A DNA stretch of 64,000 bases from Certhia americana (lineage: Eukaryota; Chordata; Aves; Passeriformes; Certhiidae): assembly GCA_018697195.1 (NCBI GenBank), contig CM031861.1:2315331-2379330 (forward strand). The letters run 5' to 3'. The notes below the pieces were generated by a model. The model was given only the letters and a program-made list of their open reading frames with translations, searched no databases and was not told the origin of the DNA. Position numbers and translations under genes: made by a program. Positions 10,655 to 23,000 of this stretch are shown piece after piece. Within the stretch, counting starts at the first letter, position 1. The number at the start of each line of letters is the position of its first letter.

Positions 10655-11620
10655 GCCCTCGGAACTCCCAAAGCAGCCCTCAGAATTCAGCCCTCGTCAC
10701 TCGGAAAGCAGCCCTCAGAATTCGGCCCTCGGAACTCCTAAAACGGCCCTCAGAATTCGGCCCTCGGAACTCCTAAAACAGCCCTCAGAATTCAGCCCTC
10801 GCCACTCGGAAAGCAGCCCTCAGAACGCCGAAATCAACCCTCAGAACTCGGCCCTCGGAACTCCTAAAACAGCCCTCAGAATTCGGCCCTCGGAACTCCC
10901 AAAGCAGCCCTCAGAATTCGGCCCTCGGAACTCCCAAAGCAGCCCTCAGAATTCGGCCCTCGGAACTCGGAAAGCAGCCCTCAGAACGCCGAAATCAACC
11001 CTCAGAATTCGGCCCTCGGAACTCCCAAAGCAGCCCTCAGAATCCAGTCCTCGTCACTCCGAAAGCAGCCCTCAGAACGCCGAAATTAACCCTCAGAATT
11101 CGGCCCTCGGAACTCCCAAAGCAGCCCTCAGAACGCCCAAATCAACCCTCAGAATTCAGCCCTCGTCACTCCCAAAGCAGCCCTCAGAACGCCGAAATCA
11201 ATCCTCGGAACTCGGCCCTCAGAACTCCGAAATGAGCCCTCGGAATTCCCAAAGTAGCCCTCAGAACTCAGCCCTCGGACCTTCGAAATGAGCCCTGAGA
11301 ACTGCCAAAGCAGCCTTTAGAATTCAGCCCTCGGAACTCCGAAAACAGCCCTCAGAACTTCCAAATCAGCCCTCAGAACTCAGCCCTCAAAACTCTGAAT
11401 TCAGCCCTCGGAAGTCCTAAATCAGAACTCAGCCCTCAGATCTCTCAAATCAGCCCTCAGAACTCAGCTTTCAAAACTCTGAAATCAGCCCTCAGAACTC
11501 CAAACCAGAACTCAGCCCTCAGTCCTCTGAGCTCAAAATTCGACTCGCAGAACTCAGTGCTTAGAATTGAGAACTTAGTCCTCAAAATTCGGCCCTCAGA
11601 ACTCAGCCCTTGGTCTCCTG
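10655..11620. repeat. Minisatellite, 35-bp higher-order unit (21+14), upstream of FBXO3
   Basis: Tandem array built from alternating 21-mers of the type GCCCTCGGAACTCCCAAAGCA and 14-mers of the type GCCCTCAGAATTCG, giving a 35-bp unit and about 27 units over 1 kb. Some units carry the variant AACGCCGAAATCAA. Copies are most alike next to FBXO3 and decay to the right, where spacing becomes irregular and the unit shortens to CAGCCCTCAGAACT-like blocks. It starts about 130 bp upstream of the FBXO3 ATG. Long stop-free frames run through it but show no protein family. Confidence 0.95.
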
Positions 11621-11621
11621 A

Positions 11622-11735
11622 AATTCAATTTATGTGCCAAGGGGTTTTAGTCAGGGAATGGTCTGCTTTCCAAAAGATCAGCTTCTTAGTGATCTAAATG
11701 GACAATAATAAGTGGGCAAAACTGAGACTGGAAAA
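11622..11735. repeat. Dispersed ~105 bp repeat, copy 1
   Basis: Matches 13000-13107 in direct orientation. Shared blocks include GGGAATGGTCTGCT, AAGATCAGCTT, CTAAATGGACAATA and CAAAACTGAGACT. It directly follows the decayed end of the minisatellite. Confidence 0.8.
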
Positions 11736-12999
11736 ATAAACTTACTGAGTTGAATATCATCAAAACAAACAAACAAAAAACCAACCCAAAAAAGCGTTGC
11801 ATCTTCAGGATCACATTTTATAGGGAAAACAGGCTCCATGTGCAACAGCTGCACAAACAATAGGCACTACTCTTTTTATGCCCCTCACCTTTAGTGAGTT
11901 AAATATTCATATATGAAAGGAATTATTTCTTCTTTACCCTAGAAATTCTTTTCTCTCTTCTTTTTTGAGTATCAGTAGGATTTTAATGAAACAATTCATT
12001 CTCCTAGCAACAGTACTCAAATAAGAACTGGAAAGGAACAAGGGGGTGGTTTTATGACTGCACTATCGCTAGCTGTTGGGGAGATTTTTGTCCTTTATAA
12101 TTTCTATAACTGTAAAGTTCCCTGTAGAGAAGAAAACACCATAGCAAAAGTATACTTAAAATGCTAATAAAATGTTATTACTTGTGTTTGTCCTTGGGTT
12201 TGTGGCCCATGAAAATCTAATAATGCAGAGCCAAGAGAAGGTCTATAATTCTTTACCTCTTTCAGATTTTTCCAAAAGCCTGGGTAGTTTTGCTTCTAGC
12301 ATTTGTGTAGGTCCAAGCTGTTACTCAAGGGCTTAGGCAGTGGCAAAGATGGAGGTGGAGGAGCTATAGGAATTAGTTATAAAAATTGATTATCACCCCT
12401 GGTCAGGCTGGAGGCTCCTCAAGTGCAGAAATGGCTGGCATTTTACTTTACTAATGAATGTCTTAGCAATTATTTTAAAAAACAAAAACAAAACAAAAAA
12501 ACCCACAAAAAACCCCATAGTAAAACAGAAATATCTGTTGCTGAAGAAAAAAAAAAAACCAAACCAAAACAAAAAGCAGCCAACCAAACGAAACCCTCAG
12601 AACTAAAAGCAAACATAAACCCATTTAAAATTGTAGTATTTCAATGTTTTACCCACAGCAGCCTTTGCAGCCTCCATCAAGCACCTGACAGTGGCAGAAA
12701 CTGTGACACCAGTAAATTATCATGGAATTTTCCTGGCTCAGCCCAGACATAAAGGTTCTTTTCCACTTTAATAATGGAGCCTAATTTTTCTTCCATTATC
12801 ACCAGCCATGGAGCCCAAATGGCCAAATAGATCAGAGGTACTCATCAGGCTGAAAACTGCTCAGATTGCTCCATGCGTCCAGTGCTTAATCTGTGAGAGA
12901 TGATGAGGCTTTTAACATCCTTCATTTATTTTTACTTCTTGAAAGTCTAATGAAATGACACACTGGGGATCTTCGCCACGGGATGCTGAGTGTCTCTGG

Positions 13000-13107
13000 A
13001 AATTCAGCTAATGTGCTAAGGTTTTGGGGAATGGTCTGCTCTTCACAAGATCAGCTTTTTAGTGCTCTAAATGGACAATAGTACCTGGCCAAAACTGAGA
13101 CTTATGA
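13000..13107. repeat. Dispersed ~105 bp repeat, copy 2
   Basis: Second copy of the segment at 11622-11735, about 80% alike by eye. I do not recognise the family; it could be an old interspersed repeat or a local duplication. Confidence 0.8.
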
Positions 13108-16100
13108 GGGGAAGAGGCAGCTTGGGGAACTGGTAGTAAGAAAGAAACTGAGGTCCAGAAAATTTGTGTTGTTATTATACTGTTCTTATTGGGGTTTTTT
13201 TTTGCTGTAGCAAAGATGCAATAAGATCAGGGCTTTACAGGAATAACCAGGCAGTGACCTTGGCTTGGAAATCTGATCATGTAAAATTAACCAGAACAGA
13301 AGGAGTGGCTGTAATAAAGAGCACGGAGGGAGCAGGGTAGGAAAATTCAAAACGGGAGCTGTACGATCCTGCGGTGTCTCCGGTGAATCACACAAACATA
13401 AAGACAGTTCAGCACTTCGAACAGTAGGAGATTTACACATGAACTGATAGCAAATCACATCTTCAGGCTTCACAAGAGCGAATCTCAGATGAGATGTGAG
13501 AGGTGACAGGGAGGGAGCAGAGCCAGAACTTCAGGGAGATGTCTACGTGAATAAACTAAGTGTTGCACGGGAGCTTGTGGGACATTTTAGTAACAAATGG
13601 GATCTCTGACAGTGTACAGCTTCGAGCTGCCTCCTGACACAACGAAACAGCAGCTGAAAGAAATCCCTGCCTCGTTACAGCCACCTAGACCCAGGATAAA
13701 CCAACAAAACCTCACACGGTGGTAAATTAGCCTTGGCAGCTGCACAGTCAGATGAAGTCCAGGGAATCTCCAAGAATCAACCAATGGACTTCATCTGGTG
13801 CTTACAAAGCAATTGGAGTCTGCTCCCAGCTTTAATCCTTCTGGACCATCTCCCACATGGATGCTTTTGCCTGCTTCATTTGCCTGAGGTTATCAAAAAA
13901 GCCGTATCTGGTCCCCGCACTGCAACAAGGTGGCTTCAGGCTTGTCTTTGGTTATTAGCAAATCTTTTTGACTCAGATTCTTTGCTCCAAAACGGGTCTG
14001 AAATATTTATGTATGTTTGGAGAACTTGGAATCCCACTTGGAGAGCAGTATTAACAGACTGTGTTTTTTTTCAGATCAAAGATTGCATGTTGACACAAAC
14101 CAGTGTAGTCAAGTTTTATTCTTTCACAGCCTTTCCTTAGCTCCAAGTTGGTTTTCAGTTCATTAATCAAATAGAAGATACTACTACTACTACAAGTGGA
14201 AACATCACCTGGAAAAATAAAGTTTATTTACTTTAGGGAAGCTGGATGGTATAGAAAGGCATGATTCTTGCCTCAGGAATATTCCTAATTTCACACAATT
14301 CCAGCAGTTTCACCACTTGTGATTCCCAGTGTCATGGTGTGGTTCATGGCCTAAGGGATGTGTGAATGACCCCGCTGAAAGGGGCTGCAGGAATATTTCA
14401 TGATCCCATGGAAAATGCCAAGACCCTGCTGGCTTTGTGTGGGAGCTCAGGAGATCTTCGTTTACCTGGGGAACATAGAGAATAATGAGGCATTCCTGGG
14501 GAAAACTGCTATTGAGTCTTTCCTGACCTGAAAAAACCCCACGTGTATGACCCAGATAGCAGCTCACTTTTCAGCTGCACACACTGTCCTCAGGTCATTA
14601 GCTGAGATTGTTAACGAGGCAGGCAGCCGAACACAGCTGGGTTTTTTGGCTACCAACTCCTCGAGCTGTAGCACATTCATCAGAGCATGCAACAACAAAT
14701 GACTGAAGTGCTGAGCTGGATTTGGAGAGGTAGCACACAGATAAAAGCCTCCAGAATCCCTTTGCAATTCCCTTAGTCATCCATTTCCACTGAAAGCTTC
14801 TCTTTGGGAGTTTCCAGGAGGCCTGGTGTGACCTTTGGTCGTCCTTGTGGCCAGAACTCTTATCTGTGTAGTGCAGCCCTGGCCTCTTTCTGCTTGCACT
14901 CCTCCAAAGCGGTTTTTACGGGATAAACAAGCCATATTTGCTGATGCATGTTTCCTTATCAGCTGGGCAGCACGCTTCTCCTGCATGGTGGGTCACACTC
15001 GCTGCTGGGCCAGCTCCAGGAATTCCAGGGCAGCCGCATCACGGCTTGTTAGGCACTCCCTCTCAGCCATGGACTGCAAAAAATCACAGCCACCTTGTGA
15101 TGGGGCCTTATCTTAGAGCTCACCAGGAGTTTCCCGGTTTTGCAAAGCACCTTTAGGTTGATAATTGCAGGTCTTGGATCTTTTTACTGAGATAGCAACG
15201 TGGTAAGTGCTGCCTGGGGAGATGTTGCGATGCCAGAATGAAGACTATGTGTCTTGTTGAAGGAGAATTTCACTTCTACTGTGTTTCTTTAAAATATAAG
15301 TAAATAAGTAAAGCCTTTTTGTATCTCAAAACCAGCTCACAGCTGTTATGAAATACATTGGTAAAGTTGTCTGAGATGAGATGCAAGATTAACCTAAGGA
15401 GAGGAGAAAACCAAAACCCTATGAATTTTCACCAACCAACCCAAGAAGTAACAGCCCCAAAGAGGAATGGCATGAAACGTAGCTGGTACCGAGCTGCTGG
15501 ACTACAGAAAGAATTATTTCTCTTGTGTCTTCAAAAGTTATTTCTCTCTCAACACTGCAAAGCAACAGCTTTCCATCACCCTAGTCGCTTCCTGTTACAG
15601 CATTCCTTGTTGCTTCTCCTCCAGTTCCAGCACCTCTACAGAAATCTACCTTTTTGCAGTGCATTCCCCTTTGGCTACAGGCTTTGCTGCCTCACACCAA
15701 GCTGTAAATGTGAGCAGAATATGCCAGATACAGAGCAGAGGTGATCATGAAGACTTAACAAAAGGTGCACTCAATTTTTCATTAAAAAAAGAAAAATCTC
15801 TTCATTGAAACAACTTTAAAAAATCGAAATTTGTCATGCATGGCCTGCTATGGGGCAGGGCTTGTGGCTTAAAATGGGAGCAAGAAATAAAGTAACTCAT
15901 TAATTAATGCTTGCAAGGCACTTGAAAATGGCCCATGGTGTATGCTCCTGCAACCCACGTTGATTAATTACCATCAGCAATCTGCTGGTTTGTTAGGAAC
16001 CTTTCCGAGATGTGTCTTCTCATTAGCCTGGTACAAAGCAACCCTCAGCAGGAGGGAACAAGTTGCTTCAAACGCAGTGCAACTTTCTGCCAGTTTAATC

Positions 16101-18550
16101 TTCATCTCTCTGTCAGACTTCTGAACCTTAATTTAATTATAGTGCCTAAATGTTTTGTGATAGCGTATCTCAATCTCTCTGTTCCACATCTTTTTATGTT
16201 TTTTTAAGTTGTTGTGGGACAGAGGAATAGATAATTTTTTCCAGTGTCCATTAAAATTCCCTTTGCCTGCAGTGCAGTATGTGCTCCATAAAAGAGATGA
16301 ACCTGCTGCAAGTGAAATAAGCTGATGCTGCACTGTCTTTTTAGAGCAACAAAAATCTTTATAGATTATTTTCCCGAGTGCCATGAATCTCCTTCAAAGC
16401 CTTAAGTCACTGATACCAATTAATAAACTTAATAGTCTCATTTTCAATTCACATTGAGGCCGTACAGAGTGTGTGCTCCGGCAGAGGCTTGAAAGCTTTG
16501 CCTTTCAGAGATAAAATGTTACCTTGTGTGTGAGGGGGGGTGATTCAGGAGCAGAAAGACCTGTTAAAGTGCAGCACCTGAGGCCTCCTTGTTTTCTGAA
16601 TTTACAGTCTCAGGCTGGCAGTCGTATAAATGAGTGATGCTCTCTGATGTTCTCTTCCAAGCAGGCAACGAAATTGGCAGGGAGTCTTGGGGTTTGTGCT
16701 GATGTGTCCAGAATTCAAATAATTCCATTCTCGGCTATAATGACAATTGGAGGCAGAGTATTACCTTGAGAAAAGAGAAGGGAGAGACGGCTTCTGGATC
16801 CTGTATTGAATTAACAACCGATTCCCATTTACTCTCTCGGCTGAAAACTCTATTATGCGGGGCTCTTATTGCCCTTATTCAAGGGCAGGGAATTAAAAAA
16901 GTGATATCGATGGTAATGCTCTCATCTTCCTGCCATGACACTGAATAATGGGGACAAAGAAGGGGAATCTTGACGGATGATAACGCCTTTTAAAAGACTG
17001 CTGATAGCAAAAACACGGAAAGGACGACGCATTTGAGTATCAGTGATGAGTCGTATTCAGATTTTTGTGCTCTTCGCTTAGGACTTTAAATCAGCTTTGC
17101 TTTCCTTTCCTTTTTGCAATTGGTTTTGGAACATTTTATTTGCTAGTTTTTGCAGGAAAGAATCCTTACTGTAAGGAACATAACTGAGATGAGATAAAGT
17201 GTTGCTTACACTAATTCCAAGAGAAATCTGCTCTGTCTCCTCCTGGACCTGGAAAGCAAGCACTGGGAATCTGTCAGGGAAAAGTCCAGCAAGATATTGG
17301 TATAATTATATGGGGAGAGCAATATTGCTGCTCAAGTGGAGGTTCTTTTGGCACCTTCCAGTTCAGCTTAAACTCTTTTTGAAGTTACACACAGTAAATA
17401 AAACTGGTGGTCTTATTAAAAAATGATACTCGCTGTGGACCGTTACTTTACAAATACATACGTTTAGGTCTAAAAAATATATTCCCCTGTGTAAACTAGA
17501 CCTTACACAAAATAATGGGTGTGTTTGCATTAGGAACTTTTATGGAATAAGTGAGAACATCTCCTTTCTATGAGTGGGTAAATGAGAAGCCAAATATTGA
17601 ACTACCTTACCAAAAGTCACTTTCTGAGGTGAGAACAAAACACAGGTCTTGGTCTACTTAGTGAAAATCTACAAGGTCTCCATGAGCTATTAACACTCTT
17701 CCCTGATCTCAGCCCAGATGTCAATGAGGCCACTTGCCCTAAATTTTCAGTCAATTTTTTCTGTGAGGCGAAATCATGAAAATCAGCTCACATTCTGTGT
17801 ATGTGTGACACAAGAACCTGGAGAACCATTGTGCACCTCCACCCTACCTCAGCATCCTGGCTACACCCACCAAGCTTTGTAAATGAGCTAATTAATGACT
17901 TTAGGCTTTGTTTTGTTTCTAGCTGGACAGAGTATTTGCAAGGAGCCCCTCTGAACGAAGAGAGCTGATAGCTGTATTTTCCTTGCCTCTGCTGGCAGGA
18001 ATTCAGGCTAATAATTATAATTATAACCAGCTTCCTGTGGCCTCCAGAGGTCAGCATATCACTGGAAATAGCTAAATATCAGTGCCCTCACACTATACTT
18101 TCCAAGTTCTCATTAGGTGTAGTTTCCAATATCACTGATAACAACTCTACTTGTCACAGCAAAAGCAAGAGCTCTCAGAATATGCATTGTAAAATGCAAA
18201 ACGTTGTCATTGATCAGCATCTGGGGCATCTCCTGGGTGACAAGTTTATTGAGAATAGTCAAGTAGATGTCCACAGGTTTAGATGCTGTTCCTGATGTGT
18301 GTCAGTAGTGATGGAGTGAACGGACCTGCCAAGCACCTTCTGGGTGGGTGCCAGACTTGCTCAGTTGTGGGAATACTTTAATTTTTAGTGCCTTTCGACA
18401 CAACTTGCAGTTCTAGTCCCACTCTCAGAAAGAGTAATGTAGAACCAGAGATGAGAAATAAAGAGTTTATCAGAGGCATGAAACAGCTTTCAGGCAAGAA
18501 GAAACTTAAGACTATTCACTTCAGGAAAAAGAAGTTGGAGAAAATATGAT

Positions 18551-18598
18551 ATCATAGAATCATGGAATGGTTTGGGTTGGAAGGGACCTTAAAGATGA
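18551..18598 (-). mobile_element. CR1 LINE extreme 3' fragment
   Basis: Reads ATCATAGAATCATGGAATGG then TTTGGGTTGGAAGGGACCTT, the reverse complement of the CR1 3' terminus including its ATTCTATG octamer repeat. Only about 50 bases remain. Confidence 0.85.
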
Positions 18599-19044
18599 CT
18601 GAAATTAATTCTTTCTAAATATGATAATTTGCTCTTGTGATATTATCCTGGATTCCATGATCCAGAGCAAAATCAGGATGAGCTACCTTGCTAAAAGACC
18701 CAAATCTTAAATGATTTCCAAAATCAGATAGACCCAATCTGTTGTAAAACACCCAGAACCAGCCTCAAAACATCCTCATAAACACGAAAGAGCCTTGGTG
18801 TCACACAACACTAATTTCTCCTACAGCACAATCTAATTTATTAGCATGAAGAGCACAAGATTTACCGAGCCCTCAGTGTTCCCGCATTTGTGCTTTGAAA
18901 TGCAACCTGAAGTGGGTCCAGCTGTAGACAAAGAGTAGAAACCCTGCTACAAAAAAACCCACCAAACAATTAATAATGTAAACAAAAAATCCAGCACAAC
19001 TCAAGAAAAAAAAAAAAAAAAGCAAGCAGCAGAAAAAGAGCAAG

Positions 19045-19788
19045 AACAACACTCAAATCTTTCGTTATTTTTATTAAAGCTGCAGAGTCTTACTACACAC
19101 AACAAATATTTTATTGATATAATCTAAGTTAATAAAATAGTTGAACAACTCTTTAGATTTATATTTGTATAGAAATGATCTGGGGAACATCTTGTCTTGA
19201 GACAGCAGTGCCTGAAAACAACTATTCAGCAGGGTTTTTTTAAGAGAAGAGTCTGGGACTAGAGGATGCACTGTTCATTCTCAAAGGAAAAAGAAAAAAT
19301 CCATGCAAAAATAACTCCCACCCAGAGTGTAAGGCCATATGGAATGACCACTTAAGGGATGGCTCTTTCCTTCCAGTTTTCCTCGTCACGCCTACTGTGG
19401 GAGCTTGTCATCTAAACTCAGTAATGAAAACAAGACAGGAAGAAAACGGAATTGCACAATCCTAGTCTGCAGGTGACAACGTCGTAACATCTCTTTACAG
19501 AAGCCCCTACTCTGTTCCAGTTGGGATGGGTTCTGGTGCTGTGTCTGTCCCCGGCTGCCAGCTGATGTCAGTTACTGTCCGTGCTGTGAACACAAGTCAG
19601 TCTAGCTACTATTGCTTTGCTCTCCCTCCTTCACCTGGGTGTAGTTTACATTCTACGTAGCACTGCCTGCCAAGGGCCAACTGCGTGGTGTTTCCCTCCC
19701 CGTTTCAAAGCCCACAGCCCAAGGGATGATCTCCTGGGTGCAGCTGGGCCCGGGAGGTGTATGTCACAGAGCGCCAGGCACGTCCGTG
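19045..19788 (-). other. LMO2: LMO2 3' UTR
   Basis: About 740 bases between the stop codon and the likely cleavage site. It contains two AATAAA signals on the minus strand, at 19110-19115 and 19070-19075. No repeats are seen in it. Confidence 0.7.
19070..19075 (-). terminator. LMO2: LMO2 polyadenylation signal
   Basis: AATAAA on the minus strand, followed about 25-45 bases downstream by a GU/U-rich run (GAGTGTTGTTCTTGCTC), a typical cleavage arrangement. Confidence 0.7.
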
Positions 19789-20008
19789 CTAGATCATGCC
19801 GTTGATCTTAGTCCACTCGTAGATGTCCTGCTCGCACACGATGTCCGAGTTGATGAGGAGGTACCTGTCCCCCACACAGAAGTGCTTCTGGCAGGCAGCA
19901 CACTTGAAGCACTCAAGGTGATAGACCTTGTCCTTCACACGCATGGTCATCTCGTAGGCCCGGATGCGCTTCTCGCAGGAGGCGCACAGCCCGTCCTGGC
20001 CGAAGAGC
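19789..20008 (-). CDS. LMO2: LMO2 coding exon 3 (LIM2 and stop)
   Basis: Begins with the last base of Arg86 and encodes [20 protein letters not shown], the rest of LIM2 and INGMI, then TAG at 19789-19791. Acceptor GTTGCAG. Confidence 0.97.
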
Positions 20009-23000
20009 CTGCAACGACACGGCACACAGGTGGGCACAGCTCCTTTGCTGGCCAGCTGGGCAAAACTGAGTCAAAATGAAGAGTGCAACGCCCTGGATCC
20101 ATCAGGACCGGCGCTGGCTTAGAGAGAGGTCACGTGGAAAGCTGCCGAGCAGAAGCGGAAACTTTGCAACACCAAAAATCGAAGCAGAGAATTCAAGGTC
20201 TTCGCCTTGGATAAAATCACACAATGGGTTGGATTGGAAGGGAATTTAAAATCCATCCTGTGCCACCCCCTGCCATGGGCAGGGACACCTTCCACTATTC
20301 CAGGCTGCTCCAAGCCTCATTCAACCTGGCCTTGGACATTTCCACGGGTGGGGCAATCACAGCTTCTCTGGGCAATCTGTGCCAGGGCCTCCTCACCCTC
20401 ACATGGAAGAATTTCTTCCTTAGTATCCAATCTAAATCTACTCAAATATATCACTATAATTGGCTTCTCTGATCAAAGACCTTATCCTGAATTGGAGGAG
20501 CAAAAGTTGCCCAGAGCAATGCATAAAGTTGTGCCATATTAGCACTTACACTTCTGTGATCAACAGAAATAATCTTTTGTTAATAGTTTTTGCCTTCCTT
20601 AAGCTGTTGCTCTGTAATTTATGGAAAGGAGTTGGGGTAAGCCATGCTCTAAGGCACTCCTGCCTTTTGTCTGTGCCTCTACATTGGAAATTCTTTCAAA
20701 CATTTCTATATCCATGAAGGCAGTCCTGATCCATGAAGTCACTCCTGATAGGTTTCAGAAGGACACATTCTAAGACCTTCTAGGTACCTATGAGACTGTT
20801 TTATGCTCTTTAATCCACATGGAGAAACCCTGCTGAGATCCTCATGATATTGTCTATGGAAAGGAGCCTCTAATGAATGCCCTGCAGACTTTATTAAGTC
20901 AAGTCAGTTATAAAGAAACATGAATGTATTGATAGTTTGTTCTTAAAAGGGATAAATGTTACAGGTGATATATTCATTGAGTTTGACTTCTAAACTTTCA
21001 AACTAACTCTGGGAAGTGTTTTTCCACCTCCTACATATCTCCTGCATGTGCTGTGCCTGACTTAAATCATCTTCTGAACTGGAAAAAGGATGTCTGGTAA
21101 ATTAAGAGACCTGTAAGGAGAAAGAACATAATTCCTTTTGTCTGCCAGGAGATGTCAGTGTTTACTACTGCCCAGTGAAAGTAATGCTAAGGTTACACAA
21201 AGATTGCCAGATTTTTCATTAATGAGGGAAGATATTACCCATTGCATTATTAAATAAATAAAAAATGTTGGATTTCACTGCAAGAAAAAGCATTAATTGT
21301 ATTGCTACACTTCCTGTTGCTTCCATTTTAAGATGAAAAGTATCTGGGAAGTGTAATTAACACCAAATCACTGCTGGATTTACAAGTGGTCCCATTATCA
21401 GAACTCAGTCCTTAATTTCTGCTCAGCAAAATTCCCATCAGCAAAGCCCAGGGACAGCATAATTAGGAAGTCCACTGAGATTTTGGTTTTGTTTTTATTG
21501 GCAGGTAAATTAGCCTTCCATAAAAAAGCTGGAAGAATACCAAGTATCATTATTCTGTTCCACAGACCTCCTGATACGTTAGGGAGCCATTAGAAGAAAT
21601 GGAACACAACTAGTACAGCAAAGATCAATACATTTTAATCAGGAATGTAAAGATCCTTTGTTTTCACTTTTTGTGAAATATCTTAGTCTCCAATTAATTT
21701 TCTACTTAAAAATTTTGGCAAAAACAGGCAAGCAGAGAGTTATTGATGAAAACACCCGTAACAAGTGTATTTGTAGGATCTGATTCTGCAAAATGTGCAA
21801 ATTCTTGCTTATTCAGCACCAGGCTTAAGAATGCCAAAATCCCAAATGATCTTTCACCTCTTGCCTGGGTTTAAACATCTTTAAGCTCCAAGGCAATACT
21901 GGGAGAAGCAAAAAACTCCTTAAAACCATTCAGGGGAATCAGTTAATTTCCAGCTCAGAGGGATATTGCTAGAATTCAGCCCCTTCTCCCAATTTCTGGT
22001 TGCCAGAATGCCACTCTGACCTTTCACCTGGAGCTATGAGGCTAGGTCTGTGCAGAATGATGGATTCCAACAACTCGGATTTCTAGGAGTTCTTTCTGTA
22101 TTCTTCACATCATCAGATAATTCTGGTTTGTCCACAATGTGCAGCACTGCTTTCATTTTCATTAAAAACGTTTTTCTTTTCCCCAAAACTTTTAAAGCTA
22201 TAAACAACTCCACACAGATAATCTCTAGTTTTATCTATAACTTACTGAAAAATCTCAGCAATGCTAAAAGCATCTGCATATGAATCCCAAAAATATGAGG
22301 ACAGGCTGAGGGAGTTGGGGCTGTGCACTCTGGAGAAGGTGCTGGGGAAACCTTAGAGCTTCTTCCAGTGGCTAAAGGCGTTCCAGGAGAGTTGGAGATG
22401 GACTTTGGACAAGGGATGGAGGATTTGGACATGGGTGAAAGGCTTTAAAGTGACAGAGGCTGTGTTTAGTTGGGATATTGGAAAGGAATTCTTCCCTGAG
22501 GTGAGGGCCTGACACAGTTTGCCCAGAGAAGCTGCAGATTCCCCGTCCCAGGAAGGCCAGTTTGGAGAGGAATTGGAGCAACTTGTCCTAGTGGAAGGTA
22601 CCAGAGGGGCTGAAACAAGAGTAGCTGTAAGGCCCCTTTCCAACCCAAACAATTCAGGGATTGCACGACAGGAGCCCGTACTGCAAACCTGAGCTTGCAG
22701 ATGCTCTTACACCCGTTGCCAGGCTTTAAGAGCCATTCCAAATGAATTCCTTATTCCCAGCTGTACTCAGCAAACGATGGGAAGGAGGGAGGAAGGGTGT
22801 GAGGAGTGGGATGTGTACCTGAGATAGTCCCTCCTGCACAGCTTCCTGCCCAGTTTGTAGTAGAGGCGCCTGCCCACCTCTCCCAGCCGGCAGCCGCACA
22901 GGTCACAGCTGAGGCAGTCTTCATGCCAGTACTGGTCGATGGCCTTCAGGAAATAGCGGTCCCCAATGTTCTGCTGGCACCCCCCACATGTCAGCAGCGA

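Larger units (their letters stand above)
11640..19044. other. Intergenic region between FBXO3 and LMO2
   Basis: About 7.4 kb without a recognisable gene. It holds the second copy of a dispersed repeat (13000-13107), an A-rich tract near 12474-12590, a TAC tract near 14181-14193 and a CR1 fragment at 18551. The stretch 16380-17060 is unique and could be a conserved non-coding element downstream of LMO2, but conservation cannot be judged here. Confidence 0.6.
20009..22818 (-). other. LMO2: LMO2 intron 2
   Basis: 2.8 kb between the LIM1 and LIM2 exons. Two CR1 fragments lie in it in opposite orientations (20214-20446 and 22288-22668). The rest is unremarkable unique sequence. Confidence 0.8.

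Noticed and set aside
10368..11291. Long plus-strand open frame through the minisatellite (Ser/Pro/Gln-rich repeats)
   Set aside because: The frame follows from a 35-bp repeat with few stop triplets; it begins in the antisense of FBXO3 exon 1, crosses a gap and shows no family or splice evidence.
10655..11620. CRISPR-like array
   Set aside because: The repeats are contiguous with no unique spacers, and the genome is that of a bird.
10655..11620. Heat-shock elements from repeated GAATTC in the array
   Set aside because: The GAA and TTC blocks lack the spacing of nGAAnnTTCnnGAAn, so this is not a supported HSF site.
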